Notes under the pieces: generated by a model | Seen by the model: the letters and a program-made list of their open reading frames with translations, nothing else | Database searches by the model: none | Told to the model about the DNA's origin: nothing | Source of the DNA: Lentimicrobiaceae bacterium | Lineage (GTDB): Bacteria; Bacteroidota; Bacteroidia; Bacteroidales; P3 | Assembly (NCBI GenBank): GCA_022510485.1 | Contig: JAFLTI010000018.1 | Span: forward strand, 1-39,925 | Direction of reading: 5' to 3' | DNA length: 39,925 nucleotides | In this document: positions 25,856-34,100 of the stretch, piece by piece | Layout: each line of letters starts with the position of its first letter | Position numbering within the stretch: the stretch's first letter is position 1 | Made by a program: the position numbers and the translations under genes

Positions 25856-26914
25856 CTACGGCTTTTCCTGTACCATATCTTTTTGAATACGGATGGCTTC
25901 CGCGTGGAGGCAGTTCAGTATCTGACGCATAAAACCGGAGTCCAAACCCTGTTGGCGGGCGGAATCCATCATACGCTCCACCACCTTGTTCCAACGCTCA
26001 AACTGCAATACCGACAAGTTCTCCTCCTTCTTAAGCCGCCCCAAATCCCTTACCAACTGCATACGGTGAGCCAACAGCTGCACCAATTCATCATCCACCT
26101 CATCCAAGATATGGCGTATGCGTGCCAATTTTACCGAACTGCAATCGGCATTGCGGAACACCAAGCCCGAAACCAAACGCTCAAACTGCTCAAAATCCAA
26201 CTGCTGGGAAGCATCGCTCAAAGCCCCCTCGGGTTTAGGGTGAACCTCCAACATCAAGCCGTTCATCTCCAAATCCACACCGTTCTGCGCCAATTCCGCC
26301 AAATATTCCCGCCTGCCCCCGATATGGCTCGGATCGCACAACAGAGCGATTTCCGGATGGCTCCGCTTCATTTCTATGGCAATCTCCCATAGCGGCGAAT
26401 TACGGTAAGGCAGCGAATTATACATACCGAAACCCCGGTGTATAGCCCCCACAGGCCCTTTTACATGACGCGAAACCCGCTCGATAGCCCCCGTCCACAA
26501 AGCCAAATCGGGGCTTATGGGATTCTTTACCCAAACCGGATTATCGCAGCCCGCCAAAGCCCTTGCAATATCCTCCATCAAAAAAGGATTGCTCGTGGTG
26601 CGCGCCCCAATCCAAAGCTGGTCAACGCCATATTTGAGGCACAGCTCCACATGGGCGGCGGTAGCCACCTCGGTAATTACCGAAAAGCCGTAGGTTTTCC
26701 TTACCTCCGCCAGCCATTCCAAAGCCTTTTCACCACAGCCCTCAAACGAACCCGGACGAGTGCGCGGCTTCCATACTCCGGCACGCAGCACCTTTACCGG
26801 CAGTTGCGGAGAAGCGGCGTTATAGCGTTCAAAAAAAGCCGCCGTCTGCATAAGCTGTTCCCGGCTCTCGGCACTGCACGGCCCGGCAATCAATGTAAAC
26901 TCTTTCTGCATCAT
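25856..26914 (-). CDS. Bifunctional DAHP synthase / type II chorismate mutase
   Basis: This encodes 352 residues. Positions about 1-255 are a DAHP synthase of the KDPG-type (AroA-I-beta) class: LIAGPCSAES, KVLRAGVWKPRTRPGSFEG, VITEVAT, WIGARTTSNPF, WVKNPISPD, IHRGF, LLCDPSHIGG and MLEVHPKPEGALSD. Positions about 260-345 are an AroQ-type chorismate mutase helix bundle (IRHILDEVDDELVQLLAHRMQLVRDLGRLK). The enzyme condenses PEP and erythrose-4-phosphate, the first shikimate step, while the mutase makes prephenate for Phe/Tyr, so the fusion may also provide allosteric feedback. The start overlaps the MORN-gene stop (ATGA), implying coupling. It is the last gene of the nadA operon. Confidence 0.95.
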   Translation of the reverse strand: MMQKEFTLIAGPCSAESREQLMQTAAFFERYNAASPQLPVKVLRAGVWKPRTRPGSFEGCGEKALEWLAEVRKTYGFSVITEVATAAHVELCLKYGVDQLWIGARTTSNPFLMEDIARALAGCDNPVWVKNPISPDLALWTGAIERVSRHVKGPVGAIHRGFGMYNSLPYRNSPLWEIAIEMKRSHPEIALLCDPSHIGGRREYLAELAQNGVDLEMNGLMLEVHPKPEGALSDASQQLDFEQFERLVSGLVFRNADCSSVKLARIRHILDEVDDELVQLLAHRMQLVRDLGRLKKEENLSVLQFERWNKVVERMMDSARQQGLDSGFMRQILNCLHAEAIRIQKDMVQEKP

Positions 26915-28434
26915 TCTTCCTCCTCTTCTTTAGGAAGGGTCCTCTTGCCGTTATAGCGTATCTCCTCCTCGTTCTGTCCGTATTCCACACGCATTTCCGG
27001 ATAGCCCTCCCTATCGTAAGTAACCCATGTGCCCACCTTGCTGCCCATACGGAAAAAGCCCTCTTTTCTCAACACTCCGTTTTCGTCAAAATAGCGGTGC
27101 AGTCCGTTGGGAATCCCCTCCGAATACGACCCCTGAAAAGCCAGCCGTTTTTTCCTGCCCTTTTCGGTCCAGTAAGAACGCCACACTCCGTCTTTTTCGC
27201 CAAAGCGGTAATTCCCCTCACTGAACTCGCTGCCGTTGAGGTATTCCCAATGACCGTCTTCCAAACCATCGGCAAAATGACCCCTCGCCACAACCTGCAA
27301 ACTGTCGTTATATTCCACGCTCGCCCCTTCCGGCTTCCCTAAATAATATTCCTGCTCCAAACGCACCTTGCCGTTGGGAAAATACCACACCCACCTACCG
27401 TCGTATTTGCCGTTGCGGAACTCTCCCTCCTGCTCCAGTTTTCCGTTATTATAATAATACCGCCATTTTCCGTATTTTTTACCCTTGTAGTAATGTCCTA
27501 TGCAGCGTATTGTTCCATCCGGATAATATTCTTTCCATTCATCGCGCAAATTGCCGTTTTCATCCACCGGACCGCTGCCCACAATCACTCCGTCCTTAAA
27601 GAAGATGCCCTGCACCACCTTGCCTGTAAGACTGTCGTACTGCCGGCATATTCCCTCCGGTTTTCCGTTGCGGTAGCCCACCCTGAACTTAGGCATACCG
27701 TTGGCATAATACTCGGTGTGAACCTCCATCTGCGCTATTTCGGGAGCGTCTTCCTGAAGCATTCCCGACACGTATTTCTGCAACAGCAACAGATTGCCCG
27801 CGCTGTCGTACTCCTTGTAGTAGCCGTCTTTAAGTCCGTCTTGATAGGTACACTCCCACCTCGGCACGCCGTTTTCGTAAAAATCCTTCCATTCTCCCTG
27901 CTGCCTGCCGCTCTTGTCGCGGCGGTTGCCCACATAGCGGAACGACACCATGCCCCGCTTGTAAAAAGTAAACACCGACACATCGCCGTAGGCGTTGTAG
28001 CGTTTGTCAAAACCGTTTTCCGTGCCGTTTACAAAGCGCGTGCTCTGCAACAGCCTTCCGTTTGTATCGGTAACGAACCGCAAGCCCTGCAAGGTATCGT
28101 TTACAAAGTTCTCCCTTACCTTGCGCTCACTATAATAATACAAACTTTCGCCGTTCTTTTTACCTTCAGCGTAATTTATTTCGCGAAACACCTTTCCATC
28201 CTGATAAAAAGTCCACTTGCCGTGCAGCTGCAAGTTCTTGCGCGAACCCTCCGAAATCAGATTCCCCTCCTCGTCATAGTTTTTCCACAGCCCCTCCGGC
28301 TGTCCGTTTACAAAATACCCTTGCGAAGACAGCGCGCCGTTCTTATGAAAAAACTGCCTGAACTCCGCGCCGGCAGGTATGGAATCGGTTGAAAAGAAAC
28401 CGTTCAGCACACAAAGGATAAAAGCCAGCTTCAT
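26911..28434 (-). CDS. Exported MORN-type (YwqK-like) repeat protein
   Basis: This encodes 507 residues with a weak signal peptide (MKLAFILCVLNGFF). Almost the whole mature protein is a tandem array of about 16-18 repeats of roughly 23 residues. Clear examples are EYYPDGTIRCIGHYYKGKKYG, KWRYYYNNGKLEQEGEFRNGKYDG and RWVWYFPNGKVRLEQEYYLGKPEG, the MORN_2/YwqK (COG2849) type. Repeats of this kind form an extended beta hairpin ladder. Proteins of this family are often labelled antitoxin YwqK, but no toxin is adjacent here and the array is far longer than in YwqK, so I do not adopt that function. The tail is acidic (PKEEEEE). It lies 1 base after nadA and overlaps the DAHP synthase start by 4 bases. 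Confidence 0.85.
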   Translation of the reverse strand: MKLAFILCVLNGFFSTDSIPAGAEFRQFFHKNGALSSQGYFVNGQPEGLWKNYDEEGNLISEGSRKNLQLHGKWTFYQDGKVFREINYAEGKKNGESLYYYSERKVRENFVNDTLQGLRFVTDTNGRLLQSTRFVNGTENGFDKRYNAYGDVSVFTFYKRGMVSFRYVGNRRDKSGRQQGEWKDFYENGVPRWECTYQDGLKDGYYKEYDSAGNLLLLQKYVSGMLQEDAPEIAQMEVHTEYYANGMPKFRVGYRNGKPEGICRQYDSLTGKVVQGIFFKDGVIVGSGPVDENGNLRDEWKEYYPDGTIRCIGHYYKGKKYGKWRYYYNNGKLEQEGEFRNGKYDGRWVWYFPNGKVRLEQEYYLGKPEGASVEYNDSLQVVARGHFADGLEDGHWEYLNGSEFSEGNYRFGEKDGVWRSYWTEKGRKKRLAFQGSYSEGIPNGLHRYFDENGVLRKEGFFRMGSKVGTWVTYDREGYPEMRVEYGQNEEEIRYNGKRTLPKEEEEE

Positions 28435-28435
28435 A

Positions 28436-29353
28436 CTAACTGAGGCTCAACATCGTTTCGATAGGCTTGCGCGCTTTGTCCATCAATTCGCGATCCAAGA
28501 TAATTTCGGGGGTCTCGTCGCGCAGGCAGCGATAGAGTTTTTCCATCGTGTTGAGCTTCATGTGCGGACAGTCGTTGCAGGCGCAGCTTTCTTCGTTGCT
28601 CGCCACATAGAATTTCTTACCCGGCACCGATTTCTGCATCTGGTGCAGTATGCCTGTTTCGGTAGCCACGATATACTCGCGGGCGGAATCCTTTACGATA
28701 TAATTGAGCATGGCTGCGGTTGAACCCACAAAATCAGCCACCTGCAACACCGCCGGATTACATTCCGGATGCGCGATCACCTTGGCATCGGGATAAGTCT
28801 GCTTGAGTTTCAGCACCTTTTCGGCATCCAGCAAGTCGTGAATCTGACAGCTACCGTTCCACAACTTCATATCGCGCCCTGTCTGGCGGTTGATATAGGC
28901 ACCCAAGTTCCTGTCTGGCACAAACAATATCTTTTCGTCTTTAGGAAAAGTCTCCACAATCTTAAGGGCGTTGCCCGAAGTGCAGATAATGTCCGAAAGA
29001 GCCTTTACCTTTGCCGAGCAGTTTACATACGAAAGCACCTTATGGTCGGGAAACTGCGCCTTCATAGCCGCCAGTTCCTCCGCATCGCAGGAATCCGCCA
29101 ACGAACAGCCCGCGTTGAGGTCGGGCAGCAGCACCTTACGGTCGGGATTGAGAATCTTAGCGGTTTCCGCCATAAAATGGACTCCGGCAAAAACAATAAT
29201 GTCGGCTTGGGTTTCCGCCGCACGCCGTGCCAAAGCCAAACTGTCGCCTATATAATCGGCAATATCCTGAATTTCGGGTATCTGGTAGTAGTGTGCCAGT
29301 ATAACCGCGTTTTTTTCTTTGCGCAAGCTGTTAATTTCCGATACAAAGTCCAT
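28436..29353 (-). CDS. nadA: Quinolinate synthase A
   Basis: Starting at 29353 (MDFVSEINSLRKEKNAVILAHYY) gives 305 residues, the usual NadA length; a frame open from 29812 is mostly antisense to the neighbouring methyltransferase gene. NadA condenses iminoaspartate with dihydroxyacetone phosphate to quinolinate in NAD synthesis, using an oxygen-sensitive 4Fe-4S cluster held by three Cys. Visible motifs are ILAHYYQIPEIQDIADYIGDSL, VFAGVHFMAETAKIL, LPDLNAGCSLADSC, IAHPECNPAV, VATETGILHQM and NEESCACNDCPHMKLN, the last providing a likely cluster ligand. It is first in an operon with the MORN protein and DAHP synthase. nadB and nadC are not in the window. The exact -7 element at 29377-29384 supports this start. 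Confidence 0.96.
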   Translation of the reverse strand: MDFVSEINSLRKEKNAVILAHYYQIPEIQDIADYIGDSLALARRAAETQADIIVFAGVHFMAETAKILNPDRKVLLPDLNAGCSLADSCDAEELAAMKAQFPDHKVLSYVNCSAKVKALSDIICTSGNALKIVETFPKDEKILFVPDRNLGAYINRQTGRDMKLWNGSCQIHDLLDAEKVLKLKQTYPDAKVIAHPECNPAVLQVADFVGSTAAMLNYIVKDSAREYIVATETGILHQMQKSVPGKKFYVASNEESCACNDCPHMKLNTMEKLYRCLRDETPEIILDRELMDKARKPIETMLSLS

Positions 29354-29376
29354 AACGCTCCAATTTAGGTTAACCA

Positions 29377-29384
29377 CAAATTTA
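29377..29384 (-). promoter_or_regulatory. nadA operon -7 promoter element
   Basis: On the minus strand this reads TAAATTTG, an exact TAnnTTTG match, about 23 bases before the nadA start codon. The predicted transcript starts near 29370. No good -33 TTTG is seen. Confidence 0.55.
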
Positions 29385-29397
29385 CGGATATTTCCCA

Positions 29398-29405
29398 TAC
29401 CTTTG
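29398..29405 (+). promoter_or_regulatory. -7 element directly before the RlmI-like gene
   Basis: TACCTTTG matches TAnnTTTG exactly and ends only 5 bases before the ATG at 29411. The expected start of transcription falls at or next to the start codon, which would make a leaderless mRNA. No -33 element is evident. Confidence 0.5.
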
Positions 29406-29410
29406 CCGCC

Positions 29411-30598
29411 ATGTATCCTAAAATCATTCTCAAACCGGGCAAGGAAGAATCCTTGCAACGCTTTCACCCTTGGGTTTTTTCGGGTGCGATAGCCAAGGCG
29501 GAGGGCGGCAGTATAGAAGAAGGCGACAAGGCGCAAGTGTATTCCTCCAAAGGCGATTTCCTCGGGGTAGGACACGCTCAGGTAGGCAGCATTTCCTTGC
29601 GCATCCTGTCTTTTGAACCGGCGGTCATCGACCTCGATTTTTACCGCAGGCGTATCCGCCAAGCCCTGCAACTGCGCTCCCGGCTCAATCTGATAAGACC
29701 CGACAACGATACCTTTCGCCTCATTCACGGCGAGGGCGACTTTCTTCCGGGCTTGGTGGTAGACGTGTACGGAAACACCGCCGTTATGCAGGCACATTCG
29801 CCGGGCATGCACTTAGACCGCCAAATCATTGCCCAAGCCTTGCAACAAGAGTGTTCCCACATCATAAAAAACATTTACTATAAATCCGAAAACACCCTTC
29901 CTTTCAAGGCAGACTTAGGTGCCAAAGACGAGTATCTGTACGGAAAACGGAGCGCCAAACGCGCCGTAGCCATCGAAAACGGACTTAAATTCTATCCCGA
30001 CTGGACCGAGGGTCAAAAAACAGGCTTCTTTATAGACCAACGCGAGAACCGGGCATTGGTAGAACGCTATGCGGAGGGAAAAAAGGTGCTGAACATGTTT
30101 TGCTATACCGGCGGTTTCTCGCTCTACGCCTTGCGCGCCGGTGCCAAAGAAGTGGTTTCGGTAGACAGTTCCGAAAAAGCCATAGAACTTACGCGACAGA
30201 ACGTGTCGCTTAATTTTGGAAAAGAAGCCGCCCACCGTGCCATAGCCTGCGATGCCTTTGATTATTTACGTCAGAACGGCAAGGATTTCGACCTCATCAT
30301 CCTCGACCCGCCCGCCTTTGCCAAGCACCGCGACGCACGGCACCAAGCCTTGCAGGGCTATCGCAAATTAAACACCATTGCCTTTAAGAACATAGCGCCC
30401 GGAGGCATACTCTTTACCTTTTCGTGCTCACAGGCGGTTTCCCGTCAGGATTTCCGTCTGGCGGTGTTCAGCGCAGCAGCCGCGAGCGGTCGCCAAGTAC
30501 GTATCCTGCACCAGCTTTCACAGCCCGCCGACCATTCGGTAAACCTCTACCATCCCGAAGGAGAGTATCTTAAAGGTTTGGTACTCTATGTAGAATAA
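29411..30598 (+). CDS. RlmI-like class I SAM-dependent 23S rRNA (cytosine-C5) methyltransferase
   Basis: This encodes 395 residues in the RlmI/YccW layout. An N-terminal PUA-like RNA-binding domain covers about 1-75 (LKPGKEESLQRFHPWVFSGAI, GDFLGVGHA), so the start cannot be much further downstream. A middle segment follows (GEGDFLPGLVVDVYG, WTEGQKTGFFIDQRENR). The Rossmann methyltransferase core has motif I VLNMFCYTGGFSLYALRAGA, acidic motif II SVDSSEKAI, motif IV LDPPAFAKH and FTFSCSQAV, whose Cys fits the catalytic nucleophile of m5C enzymes. E. coli RlmI methylates C1962 of 23S rRNA; the same target is likely but not proven. It is divergent from nadA across 57 bases. Confidence 0.92.
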   Translation: MYPKIILKPGKEESLQRFHPWVFSGAIAKAEGGSIEEGDKAQVYSSKGDFLGVGHAQVGSISLRILSFEPAVIDLDFYRRRIRQALQLRSRLNLIRPDNDTFRLIHGEGDFLPGLVVDVYGNTAVMQAHSPGMHLDRQIIAQALQQECSHIIKNIYYKSENTLPFKADLGAKDEYLYGKRSAKRAVAIENGLKFYPDWTEGQKTGFFIDQRENRALVERYAEGKKVLNMFCYTGGFSLYALRAGAKEVVSVDSSEKAIELTRQNVSLNFGKEAAHRAIACDAFDYLRQNGKDFDLIILDPPAFAKHRDARHQALQGYRKLNTIAFKNIAPGGILFTFSCSQAVSRQDFRLAVFSAAAASGRQVRILHQLSQPADHSVNLYHPEGEYLKGLVLYVE

Positions 30599-31063
30599 AG
30601 CTTTGTCAACATCTATCAACAGTTTTTAACAAGCTTGCCGATGCCATAAATGGCGTTTTGTTGAAAGATGGTTGAAAAACCCGTTGAAAATACGGTTGAA
30701 TAAGACTCAAAACTTGTTGATAGTTTTCTTTGCCTAAAAAGCTAACACAAAACAAGGTTTTTTGCACCGTTTTTTTAACACTTTTACCTAACGGATGTTA
30801 AAAGTCCAAGCGTTTGATAACTTGCCTGCACCGGTTGTAAACAAATGTTTGTAAATACTATAAAATACTGTTTCAAAAAGTTTTGAAGTGTTGAGTAAGT
30901 CTTTACAAAAAGCGGTTTTCTGTTCATAGCGATTGATAAGATTCTGCTAAAAAACTTATGCACCCTAACTAACAGCCCTATTACGAAGACTATTATTTTT
31001 TACTTTTTATTTTTTCAAAAAATTAAATAATACCAATAGGTTGTGTTAACATCTGCGTTTTGA
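30599..31063. other. Non-coding A/T-rich region, candidate chromosomal origin (oriC)
   Basis: No plausible gene lies between the methyltransferase stop and the DUF4175 promoter. The left part holds eight box-like 9-mers (separate entry). Looser TTATCAA-like copies follow at 30813-30821 and 30932-30940 (both inverted). The segment 30991-31032 is A/T in 40 of 42 bases, suitable for easy unwinding. A small hairpin GCCAT-AA-ATGGC at 30643-30654 could be a weak terminator for the upstream gene. All genes to the right run rightward, and two parS sites lie 3.6-4.2 kb away. Origin function is inferred, not shown; dnaA itself is not in the window. Confidence 0.45.
30603..30723. repeat. Cluster of eight phased (A/T)TCAAC boxes
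   Basis: Three forward boxes sit exactly 10 bases apart: TTGTCAACA (30603), CTATCAACA (30613) and TTTTTAACA (30623). Five inverted boxes follow: TGTTGAAAG (30659), GGTTGAAAA (30670), CGTTGAAAA (30682), GGTTGAATA (30694) and TGTTGATAG (30715), spaced 11, 12, 12 and 21. Helical phasing and head-to-head orientation suggest cooperative protein binding. They resemble degenerate DnaA boxes (TTATCCACA with A at position 6) or iterons. Confidence 0.6.
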
Positions 31064-31096
31064 TTTGAAAATCATCTGCAAGTCTGCTTATCTTTA
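31064..31096 (+). promoter_or_regulatory. Promoter of the DUF4175-ybeY unit
   Basis: TTTG (31064-31067), 21 bases, then TATCTTTA (31089-31096) match the Bacteroidota promoter with one mismatch. Transcription would start near 31103, downstream of an in-frame ATG at 31065, so the DUF4175 gene must start later, at 31131. Confidence 0.65.
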
Positions 31097-31130
31097 CATT
31101 TTGTTTTTAGGTGCCGAGAAAGCTTGCAAA

Positions 31131-34100
31131 ATGAACCCGTACCAAGAGTTTATCAAAAAGTTGGATGCCTTTATATGCCGCTTCTATACCAACAGGGCGT
31201 ACAAAGGTCTTTTTGTGCTTCTGGCGGTCTTTTTGGCTCTCTTTTTGATTTTTTGCACCATAGAATACTTTTCTTATCTGCCCGGAACGGCACGCAAAAT
31301 GGTATTCTGGTCTTTCGTGCTGCTTTTTATGCTCGGTTTGTCGGCTTTCGTGCTGTATCCCTTAGGACAGGGCAGGGGGGTCTTTCGCAGAATGAGCAAC
31401 GAACAAGCCGCACGCTATTTGGCAAAGCACTATCCCGAACTTGACGACAAACTCTACAATGTGCTCAATTTAGAAAGGCAGTTGCAGCAAAATCACTCTT
31501 TATACGCCTTGTTGCAAGCCGCCATAGAGCAGATAAGCCGCCGTTTCCTTACGTATCGTTTTGAAAAGACAGTCCGTTTTCAAACCAACATAAGGCATCT
31601 TTGCGCTTTTATAGCGGTTGTGCTGATAGGCTTTATCCTTTATGCGTTCAATCCCAAGATTATAGGCTCCTCGCAAAGGATAGTGCGCTATAGCCAGTTT
31701 TTCGAGCGCGAATTTCCCTTCACTATATTAATAGAAAACGAAGACTTGCGCGTCGCATACGAAGAAGATTTTACGCTCAATATCAAAACCCGGGGAGAAA
31801 TACTTCCCGACCAAGTGTTTATTGAGATAGACGGAAAATTGTTTCCCTGCCGCAAAGAGTCGGCTGAGGCGTTCTCCTACACTTTTAAGAAAAACCGGCA
31901 GGCGGTGGATTTTAGGCTTGCCACCGGAAAATACAGAAGCCAAGTCTACACCCTGCAAATAGATTACAAACCCCTGCTTTCGGGTATGAAAGTAAGGCTG
32001 CGCTATCCGCCTTATATGAACAAAAAGCCGGAAGTGGTCGACAATTCCCTCAACTTGCAGATTCCAGCCGGCACACAGGTAGATTGGGAACTCAAGATAG
32101 ACTATGCTCAAAAACTGTTTTTCGGATTTATTCCGACTGCCGCAACCCCATTGGATGAGGTTTCCCTGCAAGAAGCCAAGGCAAATATCCCTGTATTTTC
32201 CTTTTCGAGACAATTATTTAATTCGGGCAATTATTTAATTGTTCCTCAGGCTTTTGCAGCTATAAAAAGCGATACCCTATCTTTTTCTGTAGAAGTTTTT
32301 GCCGATGCCTATCCGCGCATAGAAATTATGCAGACTTTAGACAGTAACCAAGTTGGCATACGCTATCTGAACGGTATTATTAGCGATGATTACGGCTTTC
32401 ATTCCTTAATTTTTAAGCTTTCGTGCAGCAATGCGGCAAACGGCAACGAATGGAGCTTTTTAGACACCCTGCCCGTAGAGCCTTACCAACTCAATCAAGA
32501 GTTCAGCTATTATTTTAATATAGACGAGTTTAACCTACAGCCGGGCGATGAACTGAGCTATGGTTTCGAGCTGCGCGACAACGATGCTTTTTATCCTTTC
32601 AAACCGGTTTATTCCACCGCTTATTCTTACCGGAAAATGTTAAAGGAAGAGGTGATGGAAGAAGTGGGCAAAACCGCCGCTTCGGTGGGCGAAAAATTTT
32701 CGCTTTCGCTGCGTTCGGTTCAGAATTTCGATAGGGAAGTACAGGAGCTTGTTCAGGACTTGCTTTCTAAAAAACAGATTTCGTGGCAGGATATGAAGCG
32801 GGTGGAACTCCTTTTGGAACAGCAGCAGAATTTGCGCGACACCTACAAGGAACTTTCTGAAGAAATACAGGAAAAACAACGCTTGGAAAACGAATTGGGA
32901 GAAACCGACCCGGAATTACAGGAAAAGCAACGGCAGTTGCAAGAGCTTATGAATAAGCTATTTGACGATGCCACTATGCAGAAATTGCAGGAACTGCAAG
33001 AACTGATGCGGCAAAACGCCCCCCGCGAAAAGATAACCGATGCCTTGGAAGACGTAAAGCGGCAAAAAGATTTATTAAGTCAGGATATTGAACGTAACTT
33101 AAACTTATACAAGCAAATAGAATTTGAAAATAAATTACGTCAAGCCGTTTCCGATGCCCAAGCTCTTTTAGAAAAGAGTAAGGAAACAGGGGAGAAGATG
33201 AAACAGCTCTCTCCCGACAGTGCTTTAAGCCTGCAACAAGATTTGCAGCAAGACCGCAACCGTTTGGAAAAGGATTTGCAGCATGTAGAAAACCTAAATG
33301 AAGATTTAGAAAAAAAGACCTCTTTTTCGATGCCTGATTCGCTCTTGGAAAAAGTGAAAAAAGATATAGAAAACACCCAATCCGAGTTGCAGAACGGCAA
33401 TCAAAAATCAGCCCGCGATAAACAAAGGCAAACCGAAGAGGATTTACAGCAGCTGTCAGACAATCTTTCGGCTCAGATGCAGCAGATAGAAGAAGAAAAC
33501 GAAGCGGAAGATGCCGACTTTATCCGGCTTTTGCTTAAATCCACAGTTAGGGTTTCTATGCAGCAGGAAGCCTTGATGGAAGATTTAGGCACCACCAAGC
33601 TGAACGATCCCCGTTATGCCGAACAAATCCGTAAGCAAGCGGCACTGAATACCGAAATACGCTTTATTGCCGACAGCGTGAACGCCATTGCCCGCCGCCA
33701 GCCCCAAGTAGCCTTGGCTACCGATAAGGAGGTAAAAGATATGCTCTCTTACAGCCGGGAAACCTTAGATTTGCTCTTGGCAATGAACAATGTTTACTAC
33801 ACCCACTACAATACCACCAACAGCCGGGCTTTGGCACGTCAACAATACACCATGACCTCGCTGAACAACCTCGCCTTGTTGCTTTCCGAATCCTTAGACA
33901 GAATGGAGCAACAAATGAATATGAAAGGCAGCAGCAGTTCTTCCAAGAAAAAATCCAAAGGAAAACCCCAGATGTCCTGCCCCAAACCCGGCGACAACAA
34001 TTCTTCTATGCCCATTCCCTCTATGGAGTCTATGATGAAGCAGGGTCAAAAATCCTTGCAGCAAATGCAGAAAGATTTGAACCGCCAGTTGGATGAACTC

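Noticed and set aside
26911..28434. Toxin-antitoxin module (YwqK antitoxin label)
   Set aside because: No candidate toxin gene is adjacent; the neighbours are biosynthetic enzymes and the protein appears exported.
29354..29812. N-terminal extension of nadA by 153 codons
   Set aside because: The extension is antisense to the RlmI-like gene, has no family similarity, and crosses the nadA promoter; NadA is complete from 29353.
30603..30723. CRISPR array
   Set aside because: The repeats are only 8-9 bases, degenerate, in both orientations and spaced 10-21 bases; there are no 25-35-base identical repeats, unique spacers or cas genes.
31065..31130. Longer N-terminus for the DUF4175 gene
   Set aside because: The ATG at 31065 lies within the -33/-7 promoter elements, so it would not be in the mRNA.
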